Source: Manis javanica (taxonomy: Eukaryota > Chordata > Mammalia > Pholidota > Manidae). Taken from it: a DNA stretch of 64,000 bases. The number at the start of each line of letters is the position of its first letter. Positions within the stretch are counted from its first letter, which is position 1. This document shows, one piece after another, positions 48,830 through 61,925 of this stretch. The stretch covers positions 111,444,173 through 111,508,172 of the forward strand of contig NC_133156.1 in assembly GCF_040802235.1 (NCBI RefSeq), written 5' to 3'. The translations under genes were made by a program, and so were the position numbers. The notes beneath the pieces are model-generated. The model saw only the letters and a list, made by a program, of their open reading frames with translations. It was not told the DNA's origin and did not search any database.

Positions 48830-49667
48830 TGAATTTTCTATTTTATTCCCCTTCATTTTTTTCCTTACTGATTGTTTGTCTACTTATAACAATTTTGTTG
48901 AGAGAGGGTATGTTGAAATCTCTGACTATGGAATATCTACTTCTTTTTCAAGTTTTATTAGTTTTTGCATCATGTATTTTCAGATATTGTTTTTAAGGTG
49001 CTTAAATATTCATGATTATTATGTCCTTTTGACTCCTTTATCCCTGATAATATTTCTTGTTCTGAAATTTACTTCCTCTGATATTAATGTAATCACTTCA
49101 GCTCTCTTACATTTAGTGCTTGCATAGTATATGTTTTTCTATCCTTTTACTGTTAACCTATCTAAGCCTTTTATTTAAAGTGAATTTCTTATGAACAGTG
49201 TATCATTGGGTTTTGTCTTATTATCCAGTCTGATGACCTCTGTCTTTTAATCAAAATGTTTAGGCCATTTACATTTAATGAGATTATTACTTAGTTCTGT
49301 TTAAATCTATCATCTTGCTATTTGTTGTTTATTTATATAAATCTCTTTGTTCCTGTTTTCCTCTTTTTTACCTTCATTTGGATGAATTGAATATTTTGTA
49401 TGATTGCTTTTTCCCCACTATTGGTTTACTGGTAATAACTCTTTGTTCCATATTTTTGGCAGTTGCAGTAGAATTTATAGTACACATTTTTAACTTATCA
49501 CAGTTTACCTTCAAGTAATATTATACTACATACTTAGTATAAGAATCTTTCAATAATATCTATTTTTGCCTCCCATCATCTGTGGCATTTTTTATAAAAG
49601 CCCCACAGTACCATGCTATTATTATTGCTTTAAACAGTTACTTCTTTTTTAAAAGAGATATTTAAAA
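48830..49667 (-). mobile_element. Old L1 fragment, left part (ORF2 5' region)
   Basis: Antisense L1 ORF2 endonuclease-region phrases are legible: 'TTGAGAGAGGGTATGTTGAAATCTCTGAC', 'TTATCCCTGATAATATTTCTTGTTCTGAAATTTAC', 'GTCTGATGACCTCTGTCTTTTAATC', 'AGGCCATTTACATTTAATGAGATTATT', 'TTAACTTATCACAGTTTACCTTCAAGTAATATTATAC'. It continues at 55666-55935 once the younger L1 is removed. It is older and more diverged than the insert, with no intact frame. The host fragment lacks the reverse transcriptase region and the 3' end. Confidence 0.82.
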
Positions 49668-49668
49668 A
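49648..49668. repeat. Target-site duplication of the large L1, left
   Basis: Matches 55645-55665 with one mismatch in 21 bp (TTTAAAAGAGAT, A or T, TTTAAAAA). It lies inside the older L1 sequence and marks the insertion of the younger element. Confidence 0.85.
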
Positions 49669-50022
49669 ATTTTTTTTAATTTTATTTTGTTATCATTAAT
49701 CTACAATTACATGAAGAACATTATGTTTACTAGGCTCTCCCCTACCCCAAGTCCCCCCCACAAACCCCATTACAGTCACTGTCCATCAGCATAGTAAGAT
49801 GTTGTAGAATCACTACTTGTATTCTCTGTGTTGCAAAGCCCTCCCCTTTCCCCCACCCCCCACATTATACATGCTAATCATAATGCCCCCTTTCTTCTTC
49901 CCCACCCTCATCCCTTCCTACCCTCCCATTCTCCCCAGTCTCTTTCCCTTTGGTAACTGTTAGTCCATTCTTGGGTCCTGTGATTCTGTTGCTGTTTTGT
50001 TCCTTCAGTTTTTCTTTTGTTC
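49669..50022 (-). other. L1 3' UTR with G-quadruplex motif
   Basis: About 354 nt, C-rich on +. At 49839-49861 the minus strand holds four G-runs of 3 to 6 bases separated by A, AAA and T, a strong G4 pattern. The end near 49669-49690 is T/A-rich and represents the polyA tail remnant. The corresponding 3' UTR in the copy at 12.2 kb also keeps a G4 pattern. Confidence 0.8.
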
Positions 50023-53843
<3,821 letters not shown>

Positions 53844-54152
53844 TTCAGGCTTTAGATTTGTGGTTACCAAAGGTTCCAGATTACTTCCTTACTATCTAAG
53901 AGTCTAACTTAACTCATTTAGTATGCTGTTACAAACACAATCTAAAGGTTCTTTTCTATTTCTCCTCCTTTTTCTTCCTCCTTCATTCTTTACATATTAG
54001 GTATCAAATTCTGTACTTTTTGTCTATCCCTTGATTGACTTTGGGGATAGTCAATTTAATTTTGCATTTGCCTCGCAATCAGCTGCTCCACCCTCCCTAC
54101 TATGATTTTACTACCTCTGGTGACAGCTATCCAACCCTAGGAACACTTCCAT
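53844..54152 (-). other. L1 inter-ORF spacer
   Basis: 309 nt between the ORF1 stop and the ORF2 ATG, A-rich in sense orientation (GGAGGAAGAAAAAGGAGGAG). From general knowledge, human L1 has a spacer of about 63 nt; longer spacers occur in other mammalian lineages. It would bear on how ORF2 is reinitiated. No open frame bridges it. Confidence 0.75.
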
Positions 54153-55004
54153 CTATAGCAGTCCCTCCAAAATAGACTGCAGAGATGGTTTGTGGGAGGT
54201 AATCTCTCTCAGCTTTTGCTTATCTGGAAATTGTTTAATCCCTCCTTCAAATTTAAATGAGAATCTTGCTGGATAAAGTAATCTTGGTTCCAGGCCCTTC
54301 TGCTTCATGGCATTTAATACATCATGCCACTCCCTTCTGGCCTGTAAGGTTTCTGCTGAGAAGTCTGATGTCAGTCTGATGGGCTTTCCTTTGTATGTGA
54401 TCTTATTTCTGCCTCTGGCTGCTTTTAACAGTCTGTCCTTTTCCTTGATCTTTCCCATTTTAATTACTATGTGTCTTGCTGTTGTCTTCCTTGGGTCCCT
54501 TGTGTTGGGGGATCTGTGGATCTCCGTGGCCTGACAGACTATGTCCTTCCCCAGATTGGGGAAGTTTTCAGCAATTACCTCCTCAAAGACACTTTCTATC
54601 CCTTTCTCTCTCTCTTCTTCTTCTGGTATCCCTATAATGCGAATATTGTTCTGCTTGGATTGGTCACACAGTTCTCTCAATATTCTTTCATTTTTAGAGG
54701 TCTTTTTTTCTCTCTGTGCCTCAGCTTCTTTGTATTCCTCTTCTCTAGTTTCTATTTCATTTATTGTCTCCTCCACCATATCCAACCTGCTTTTAATACC
54801 CTCCGTCGTGTTCTTTAACAATTTCATCTCTGACCTGAATTCATTCCTGAGTTCTTGGATGTCTTTCTGTACCTCCATTAGGATGTTGATGATTTTTATT
54901 TTGAACTCCCTTTCAGGAAGAGTCACAAGGTCCATATCATTTAAATCTTTCTCGGGAATTGTATTAACAATTTTACTCTGGTCAAGGTTCCTTTGGCATT
55001 TCAT
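54153..55004 (-). CDS. L1 ORF1p, RNA-binding chaperone, intact
   Basis: A 283-residue uninterrupted frame. The ATG at 55004 (MKCQRNLDQSK) is preferred; an in-frame GTG 15 nt upstream is not needed. ORF1p trimerises and coats L1 RNA in cytoplasmic particles with ORF2p. Visible architecture: a short N-terminal region, a heptad-rich coiled coil (about residues 39-115, with IQELRNEF and MVEETINEIETREEE), an RRM (about 121-215, NIRIIGIPEEEE to KDRLLKAARGRN), and a C-terminal domain (about 216-283, ETLQARREWHDVLNAMKQKG to SLQSILEGLL). It is shorter than human ORF1p (338 aa), mainly in the N-terminal part. It is embedded in an L1 whose ORF2 is broken. Transcription would depend on the L1 5' UTR. Intactness may be chance given its short length; expression is not shown. 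Confidence 0.9.
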   Translation of the reverse strand: MKCQRNLDQSKIVNTIPEKDLNDMDLVTLPEREFKIKIINILMEVQKDIQELRNEFRSEMKLLKNTTEGIKSRLDMVEETINEIETREEEYKEAEAQREKKTSKNERILRELCDQSKQNNIRIIGIPEEEEREKGIESVFEEVIAENFPNLGKDIVCQATEIHRSPNTRDPRKTTARHIVIKMGKIKEKDRLLKAARGRNKITYKGKPIRLTSDFSAETLQARREWHDVLNAMKQKGLEPRLLYPARFSFKFEGGIKQFPDKQKLREITSHKPSLQSILEGLL

Positions 55005-55644
55005 GTTTGTATATGGCACCCTCTAGTGTCCAGAAGCTCTATTCTGGAGCTGCTGAGCCCCTGAAGCAATGTCGAGGGTCGCAGGGGAGCGGTACTGGTG
55101 CCTGGGGGTAGGAAAGAGCTGTTCCCTGCCTCCTGGCTGCTGTGCCTGTCTCCACTGCCTGAGCCAGTGGGCCGGTCACACAGGTATAAGTTTTTGTCCC
55201 AGACCAGCCAGATATGGATCCCTGCTTTCCACAAGCAGCTGGAATCCCAGTCTCCCCAGGAACTCTGCCTGTATTAACTTTCCAACCCAGTAGTAATGCG
55301 AGTCTCATGAAAGCACCATGAAATGTAGGTTTGTGCTCCCAGAGCAGATCTCCAGAGGTAGGTATTCAGCAGTCCCAAGCCTTCCACTCCCTCCCTGCTC
55401 CATTTCTCTTCCTCCCACCAGTGAGCTGGGGTGGGGGAGGAGCTTGGGTCCCATGGAGCCACAGCTTTGTTATGTTACCCCCTTTGCTGAGATCTGCTCT
55501 TTTCTCCAGGTGTGTGCAGTCTGATGCTGTCCTCTTTCCTGTTGCTCTCTCAGGATTAGTTGCACCAATTAAATTTTCTAATTGTATCCAGTTTTAGGAG
55601 GAAGCCTGTGTCTCTCCTCTCATGCCTCCATCTTTAATCCCATC
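55005..55644 (-). promoter_or_regulatory. L1 5' UTR / internal promoter region
   Basis: About 640 nt upstream of ORF1, the most GC-rich part of the element and with scattered CpGs. At its extreme 5' end (about 55624-55636, read on -) is AAAGATGGAGGCATGAG, which resembles a CpG-decayed version of the AAGATGGCGGC YY1-type initiator at the start of many mammalian L1s. This suggests the 5' end is complete or nearly so. Whether promoter activity remains is unknown. Confidence 0.7.
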
Positions 55645-55665
55645 TTTAAAAGAGATTTTTAAAAA
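55645..55665. repeat. Target-site duplication of the large L1, right
   Basis: Partner of 49648-49668. It contains TTTTT/AAAAA, which fits L1 endonuclease preference, though A-rich sequence at the junction makes the exact nick ambiguous. Confidence 0.85.
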
Positions 55666-55935
55666 GTTCTTTATATTTATTCACACATTTACTATTCCTG
55701 GTGATCCTTATTCCTGTGTGTAAATCCAAATTTCCATCTGGTATCATTTTCTTTCTGCCTGAAGAACTTCCTGTTGTGCAGTTCTGTTGGTGATGAAATT
55801 CTCTCAGCTTTTGTTTGTCCCAACAATCTTTATTTTGCCTTTATTTTTGAAAAATATTTTCACTGGATGTAGAATTCTAGGTTGGCAGTTGTTTTCTTTC
55901 ATCACTTTAAAGATGTCATATCATGAAAAGCAAGC
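55666..55935 (-). mobile_element. Old L1 fragment, right part (ORF1 side)
   Basis: Continues the element interrupted at 49667: 'TTTACTATTCCTGGTGATCCTTATTCC', 'CCAAATTTCCATCTGGTATCATTTTCTTTCTGCCTGAAGAACTTCC', 'TTGGTGATGAAATTCTCTCAGCTTTTG', 'ATATTTTCACTGGATGTAGAATTCTAGGTTGGCAG' are antisense old-L1 phrases from the region between ORF1 and ORF2. It ends near 55935. Confidence 0.8.
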
Positions 55936-56088
55936 CCTGGAGTTTTGTGTTACACAGCCTGTATCACCATATGTGGCAATCCCATGTCCCAGTGCAGGCA
56001 CACTTCAGGGCCTCTCTGCTAGTGTGTGAAATATATATGTCCTCCTCTCCCAATTCTTCTTTAATCCTATTTTGTCACGGGCAACCTT

Positions 56089-56132
56089 GGGTAGAACACA
56101 CATGTGCGCACACACACATACACACACATTTC
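56089..56132. repeat. (CA)n microsatellite, impure
   Basis: CA units interrupted by TG, GC and TA dinucleotides. Confidence 0.8.
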
Positions 56133-56684
56133 CTTGATCAAATCATAATTATTAAAGACAGTGAATTCTAATTCACTTCTAAAGCAGAGAAAGATTTTCC
56201 TCAAGTCAGTGTTATCTGCCTGCAGCACTTTATGTAATCATGCAGAGAACATTCAATTCCCCTTTTTTGATATTTGGATTCTATACTGTGTCTTGCCTTG
56301 CACAAGATACTGGATTAATAGTATGAAGAGATAACAGAGCTGTCTTCCAGTGTTCTCTTTTGCTTATACAAAAAATTGGCAAACATCTTGAAATGATGGT
56401 TTTTCCTTTTATTGGGCCACATCAAGTTCTTAATCTGCTCTTAATTGCAGCAGATGTGGCTGTATATTTGTTTTCCACTTTCAATTACACTTACAAAATA
56501 TCATTCCTTTTCCCTTAAAGTTAGGACTGATTATTCTCTCCTTTGGGATCTTATTATATCCTGAATATCAATCATAACACCTATAGCACTTTACTGAATA
56601 TTCATTTACACATCACTTTTTATTCTATATGTATTTAGAGTAGAAAAATCTGTAATTTAGTTTTGTTTCCAGAATGTTGTGTAA
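56133..56684. other. Unassigned DNA
   Basis: No supported feature. Confidence 0.5.
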
Positions 56685-56740
56685 TGCATGAGACATAATC
56701 TTCTAAGAAATATTTTTTGATTGAATGAATGAATGAATGA
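56685..56740 (+). repeat. (GAAT)n end, possibly an L2 tail
   Basis: 'AAGAAATATTTTTTGATTGAATGAATGAATGAATGA' resembles the AAATATTTGTTGAATGAATGA terminus of L2. The upstream match is too weak to extend. Confidence 0.45.
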
Positions 56741-58464
56741 AGTCCTACATAATTATTTTGGTGCTATTGTGTGAATACTGATATTCATCAAGGGTGTATG
56801 ATAGTATTGTTCCAAATGTTTTGATTTGAGCACTATCAGCATGATTTCATAATATGCATAGTCAGTCTATTTTGTGAAGTCAATATGAAGATTATAGCAA
56901 GGTGTGTGTTTGGGGAAATAAACCTATGGTTTCTGAGAAAAGCTTTTCAATGTAATCAAAACACTTGGAAAAATCTGTTACCAATTGCTTCTTGAAGATG
57001 TCTGCTTGTTAAAAAAAATTTGGAAAGATCTATAGGAACTGGAAGGAGAAGTGGTCAAAGTGGTTAAATTCTTTAATGCATGAGACAAAGCCATGACATA
57101 AAAATGTACAAAATGGGACTGGAAATATGGCAATGATGTAGATCCTTTGAGAATTCAGATTATTCATTTAGATCTCTCCAGATTGGTGCCAGAAGGGTCA
57201 GGAAATTAGGGCAGAAGAGTCTCTGCTATCTTCTGTCTTTTATTGCCTGGAGTCCAAGTGGAATGACTTGGCAGAACCCTAAAGACCAATAGCTTGTCCA
57301 ATCCAAATATATTGAAAGTTACCCTCAGGAATAAACAGTAGCCCACTGATTCTTGATGCAGTCCACAGAAAATTTCATTTGTTTATGTTATAAGCTTGTC
57401 AAATATCCATCCATAATTTCCAGAATTGCATCACAGAAGCAACACAATAGGACTCATGTATATGAAACTATTTGGAAGAGAAAAAGGAACCAGAACATTG
57501 CTGTATTCATGTTACCAATGGACTCAGGGGAAGACATTTATTGGAGGTAAACAGGGATGTTCAAAATTTTGTGTAATTTAGTTTGGGAGTTCTTTGTACT
57601 GTGAGAACATTGGCAAGAACTGCAAACTATGGAATGAGACTTAACTTTGTTTTTCAGAAAGGGAACAGTGTTGCGTGTTAGAAGAACAACAGAATTAACA
57701 CTATTCTTCCCACCTTTTGGGTCACATCTGTACTTCAGATTTGGCTATCAGTTGAGTGGTTGCATTTTATAGCCTTGGATCTGGGAAAACATGGTCCTAA
57801 GTTATGATTATAAATGCAGTCTATATAAATGCACACATATGTATTCAGATACAGGCATAGATGCCCTTACATGCACTTCCTCATAAGTGGTGCTACAATT
57901 CTAACATGACCTAGATATGTAAATTGTTATGTACATGTTTCATTTTCCTCCAACAAGCGACTAAAATTCAGAAATTATTTGTAAACTACTTGTAGCTAAA
58001 ACCATAAACTCAAAAACTTTCAGGACAGTGTGTATTTTAATTTGATGACACTAACTTTTGATGTGTGTGCTTTGGCTTGTATTTTACTGCTGTGTGTAAC
58101 CAATTCAGATTATACTTAATGTAGTTCTGGGACATGTGCAGCTGATAGACTTCTTCAGATGTGAATTATGGGGCATTAGTGTCCTTTTAGCATATTATAT
58201 GAGAACTGAGAGGTCTGTAGCAATGGTTCTTAGTAGGTCCTGTCTTGGAGCCATGTAGTTGTGCTCATATCAGACTGTATTTGCAATTGTGGATCTTCAA
58301 AGTGGAGTATATAGCTCATGCCCACACAGGAATTATTCTTTCAATTATATTTCAAAACATTTTAAGTTCAGAAATCCAGTTCCCCTTATATCTGTTTTTA
58401 AGAGACTAAATAACATGCTCTTGACCTTCTTGAAAATTTTGCATAATGATTTAAAGTGTATTCC
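56741..58464. other. Unassigned DNA, including an exon-like interval
   Basis: No transposon is recognised. The only point of note is the splice-bounded open interval at 57424-57546, listed separately. Confidence 0.45.
57424..57546 (+). other. Exon-like interval, low support
   Basis: Preceded by ATAATTTCCAG and followed by a good donor GGAG/GTAAAC. The 123-nt interval is open in one frame, giving about 41 Lys/Arg-rich residues that I do not recognise. The acceptor's pyrimidine tract is weak, and such pairs arise often by chance. Confidence 0.15.
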
Positions 58465-58650
58465 CTGGAGTTAAAGAGCTTGACTTTGTGAGCTGGTATA
58501 TTACTTATAAGGTCTCCATTTTTTTATTAGTAATATGTGGCTATTAATGACATCTAGACCACAAGCTTATTTTGAGGAGCATGTAAAGTGCCTCTCATAA
58601 TGCTTGGTAACTGGTCAGCACTCAGTAAACATAAACTAGCCTTATTGTGA
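58465..58650 (+). mobile_element. MIR SINE, diverged
   Basis: 'GTGGCTATTAATGACATCTAGACC', 'ATTTTGAGGAGCATGTAAAGTGCCTCTCATAATGCTTGGTAACTGGTCAGCACTCAGTAAAC' parallel the MIR distal half (ATGTAAAGCGCTTAGCACAGTGCCTGGCACATAGTAAGCGCTCAATAAA). The proximal half is weak. Confidence 0.6.
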
Positions 58651-59461
58651 TTAAAACATTTGTAATAGTTCTGCTACAAGAAGGGCTTAATAATAATATC
58701 CACTAACTATTTACTCTCTGAAAAAGTGGCCATGTCTGTTGAGGTACTGGTAAATGTTTAGTTTCCTGGAAGATCAGGAAAATGTAATTTGCACTGTTAT
58801 ATGCACCACAGATACAGGGAAAGAAGCCAGATATGGCCATAAATTTCACTAGAGCTTTTTTTTTTAAAGCATAATGGTATGAGAAAGCTAAGTCAAATAA
58901 AGAGGATTATGAAATCAGCACTATTTTAGTATCACATTAGCAATTACACGGGATTATCCTAGAGTGATTTCCAAATGACTTACTCCATAGCTCAAATCCG
59001 TGCATTTTGTACACATGTACACAAGCATATTCTTGCACGTGAGCATGTAACTAACATCCACTCACTGATTTAGGAACAAAGACTCCCCAAGGGAGTTTAA
59101 AAAATTATGCTGTGTCCTAACATGCTGTTCTATATTTTATGTCCATTTCTGAGTCAGCAGAAATACATGTAGAATTGTATGAAGTCTGATAACTCCCCTG
59201 CTAGCCCATGGAATCAGAACCCACATATAGGGGTGGTATGAATTACTTTTCCTACCCTAGGTCTGGAACATGTCATTATCACAAGATTCATTCCCTATGC
59301 AATCATCAGGGCCGATGGTAATATATGAACAGTTGGGCATGAAACCACAGTAGATTGTTAGGATTGCCTAGCATATGGTGGATCAGACACAGAAGTATTG
59401 CCTTCTGATCTCTGGGGAGCATATTGTACTGTAGGTTGGCAACATGTCACTAAATTGGGGG
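58651..59461. other. Unassigned DNA
   Basis: A T homopolymer lies near 58856-58865. Nothing else is recognised. Confidence 0.5.
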
Positions 59462-59560
59462 CCGAAACTTCTAACTGTTCCTTTGTCGCTAACCTGTGGT
59501 GTAATCTGCGACTAGTCATTTGGGTTTTTCATACGTAGATCGACATACGCTCAGAGGTCC
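59462..59560. other. Small CpG-rich patch
   Basis: Six CpGs in about 100 bp (GGCCGAAA, TGTCGCTA, TGCGACTA, TACGTAGATCGACATACGC) in otherwise CpG-poor AT-rich DNA. Cause unknown: recent insertion, pseudogene piece, or unmethylated element. Confidence 0.4.
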
Positions 59561-59851
59561 ATCTATATGGTTGCAAATAGTCTTCAGAACAAACATTAAT
59601 GCAAACTAGGGAGCCTCATTCCGAGGTCCTCAGGTTGTTAAGAGACAAATCAACAAACCAATTCAGTAAGGAGCACAGGTGCTCCATTCCCACTTTGCTT
59701 ACTAAATATTGTGGGAGGATGATGATAAACCAGATGTTCATTGTCTTTACACCATGGCATGGCATCCCTGAAGATTTATCTTGTTGGCATGGATCTGTGG
59801 TCCCTTTCAGAGGTTCTCAGTTTGCTCAGGGCATTGAGTATTAGTGGGGAT

Positions 59852-60086
59852 CAGCATAATACAAAGGTAAAGAACTTGGGCTTTGGGGACAGATGTCCAA
59901 GCATTTAAGTCCCATTATGCTGTTTACCATTGCCTGACAATGGACGAGTCACTTTATCTTTTTCAAACTGTCTGCTAATCTATAAAATAGGAAAAATAAT
60001 GGGACTTTCCTCATATTGTGGTTATATGGGTCATAAGAAATCCTTGGTATATGGCTAAGTTCATAGTTAGCTGTTAATAAATACAA
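59852..60086 (+). mobile_element. MIR SINE, near full length
   Basis: 'ACAAAGGTAAAGAACTTGGGCTTTGGGGACAGATG', 'GACAATGGACGAGTCACTTTATCTTTTTCAAACTGTCTGCTAATCTATAAAATAGGAAAAATAATGGGACTTTCCTCATATTGTGG', 'ATGGCTAAGTTCATAGTTAGCTGTTAATAAAT' follow MIR from GGTTAAGAGCATGGACTTTGGAGTCAG through ATCTGTAAAATGGG to the tail. Confidence 0.8.
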
Positions 60087-60329
60087 GGTGATGCCATTCT
60101 TATGTATTCAAATGGATGAAGTAGTTACCATTTCAGACTATAAAACTATAGCTCAGACTTCATTGGTATTACTAATTATTACTAATCCCAAGGGGATTCT
60201 GAGGATCATGTGGAAGGAGAATTCCATGAGTCTGGGAAATCAGAGTGAGACTTTGAGGACAATGGATAATCAGTTAATGTCAGAATTATGAGGTGTTGTG
60301 GGAAATCTCAGTCCTGAAACAGTTTAATA

Positions 60330-60420
60330 ATATTTGTTACCAAAGGTTGCTGTGAAATGTAAGTGAAATGTAAATGTAAAAGTGCCAAGCACAGTATTTG
60401 CTATGTAGTAGGCCCTAAAG
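60330..60420 (+). mobile_element. MIR/L2 tail fragment
   Basis: 'AAAGTGCCAAGCACAGTATTTGCTATGTAGTAGGCCCTAAA' matches the common MIR distal end (AAGCACTTAGCACAGTGCCTGGCACATAGTAGGCGCTCAATAAA). Confidence 0.55.
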
Positions 60421-60679
60421 GACAGGATTTTTCCTTTTTCTTTTATTTCTTGGGTATAGCTGCGTTGGACCTGCAGCATGGGTTTCTCTCAGTAGCTGGG
60501 CCCCTGGCAGAGCTGGCTCTGTCTCAAAGGTTCACAGCAGATGCCTGGCCCAAGGTGGAGTCCACTGGGAGGATTCCTGGGAGATTGGATTGATTATAAG
60601 GCCATTTGGGAGAGAGAGATCCTGTAAGAGGGAGGAAGTACAATATCTGAGAAAAAACCTAAGGAAAGTACTTAGAAAT

Positions 60680-60790
60680 GTTATGTTCTAATTTTAGTTC
60701 CATTGCTTACTGGCCTTGTGACCTGAATGTTTTACCAATAATCTCTTAAATTTTTTCATCCTAAAAATGAGGGAATACTCTATGCAATAG
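60680..60790 (+). mobile_element. Possible MIR fragment
   Basis: 'CCATTGCTTACTGGCCTTGTGACCTGAATGTTTTACC' and 'TCATCCTAAAAATGAGGGAATA' echo the MIR core (CCACTTACTAGCTGTGTGACC … TCATCTGTAAAATGGGG). Strongly diverged. Confidence 0.4.
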
Positions 60791-60999
60791 ATCTATGGTG
60801 ATAGTATAAAATACAAATGTGATACTGTGACTTAATGAGACTGTTTTGAAGATGGGAAAACATATAGATAAATGAAAGGTGTAAAGTATGTATGTTGTGA
60901 TCAACCTGGAGCTCCTCATGTAGGACAAAGCTAGACTTTGATCAAGTTGTCTGAAGTGGTTGTGAATAATGTCAATTGCAAGTCTGTTCCTCCTGAAAC

Positions 61000-61147
61000 C
61001 TTTACCTGCAGTTCTAAACTTGAGAAAGTAGTTCGGCTCAAATACTGTCTCCTCCATTAAGTCTCCTTTGATCCCCTGCCCCCACCCCCTCAATGCTGGG
61101 AGTAATTGCTAAGATCTCTAAATTACTCTATAATCCCTTATCCATGT
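61000..61147 (+). mobile_element. L2 LINE, left part, interrupted
   Basis: 'CGGCTCAAATACTGTCTCCTCCATTAAGTCTCCTTTGATCCCC' matches L2 (CAGCTCAAATGTCACCTCCTCCATGAAGCCTTCCCTGATCCCC). It continues after the DNA transposon at 61478. Confidence 0.7.
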
Positions 61148-61477
61148 TAGCACTGTCCAATAAAAATAATAATATAAGCCACATATGTAATTTTACATTT
61201 TCTGGTAGCCACATAAAAATGTTGAAAAGAAACAGGTTTGAGTAATTTTAATATTTAATTTAATGAAGTAGATTAAGTGTTTTATTTCAATATTTTATTT
61301 AAGCCAAATATTGTCATTTCAACATGTAATCAACAACAAAAAAACATTTTAATGAGGTATTTTACATTATTTTTTTTATGTTGTCTTCAGAATCCAGTGT
61401 GCACTTCATACTGACTGCACATCTCAATTTGGACAAGTCAAATCTTAAAGGTTAGTAGCGCCCTACCATCAGCACAG
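61148..61477 (+). mobile_element. MER33-like hAT DNA transposon
   Basis: Begins (C/T)AGCACTGTCCAATA and ends CAGCACAG. The interior reads 'ATATAAGCCACATATGTAATTTTACATTTTCTGGTAGCCACATAAAAATG', 'AAAAGAAACAGG', 'ATTGTCATTTCAACATGTAATCAAC', 'TTTTAATGAGGTATTTTACATTATT', 'GCACATCTCAATTTGGACAAG'. This is a well-known non-autonomous hAT-Charlie element; I believe it is MER33, but the name is from memory. The right end has an internal deletion. No transposase is encoded. No clear 8-bp target duplication remains. Confidence 0.75.
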
Positions 61478-61700
61478 GTGTCAGCCTTTCATATGTCATT
61501 GAGGTGTATTTTATTTGATGTATTTGTGTAGATGCTACAGGTGTGTTATTAGACTATGGACTTCCTGAGGACAGGATACCTATATAACTTGTCTGTTCCC
61601 TTCGCAATGCACAGCACTGCATTTCCATGTAATAGGTAATCAGTTGGTGGATTGAATAAATTAATATATTAATAAAGGGACAAATGAATGAATGAATAAA
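61478..61700 (+). mobile_element. L2 LINE, right part (3' tail)
   Basis: 'GTGTGTTATTAGACTATGGACTTCCTGAGGACAGGATACC', 'CACAGCACTGCATTTCCATGTAATAGGTAATCAG…TGGATTGAATAAA' give the L2 end (TAGACTGTAAGCTCCTTGAGGGCAGGGACC … AGCACAGTGCCTGGCACATAGTAGG … TTGAATGAA). It completes the L2 started at 61000. Confidence 0.72.
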
Positions 61701-61809
61701 AGAAATAGAAATCCTGAAGAGCCAGGTTTTTTTCACCTGGAAAGTATCACTAGTTGATACAGTCATATGGTCTTTCAGTGCTGGGCTTCTACTACTCAAT
61801 GCAACCAAT

Positions 61810-61925
61810 ATTCAACAAGTACCTACTGTACCTACTACAAATAAGCCATGTGCTAAGCGCTGCAGTGTCCATCTTGTTGAATAAAGATGTAGTTCTTGCT
61901 CTAAATGACCTTAGCTGCAGTCCCC
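61810..61925 (-). mobile_element. L2/MIR-type tail, reverse
   Basis: 'CAACAAGTACCTACTGTACCTACTACAAATAAGCCATGTGCTAAGCGCTGCAGTG…GAATAAAGATGTAGTTCTTGCTCTAAATGACCTTAGCTGCAG' is the reverse of the shared tail (…AGCACCTAGCACATGGCTTATTTGTAGTAGG…). It faces the L2 tail ending at 61700. Confidence 0.6.

Noticed and set aside
48810-49127. 105-codon plus-strand frame rich in Phe/Ile/Leu
   Set aside because: Antisense of the older L1 ORF2 fragment.
54541-55026. 161-codon hydrophobic plus-strand frame opposite L1 ORF1
   Set aside because: It is the antisense shadow of the intact ORF1; its Ser/Leu/Phe-rich composition comes from the complement of Lys/Glu-rich coiled-coil codons.
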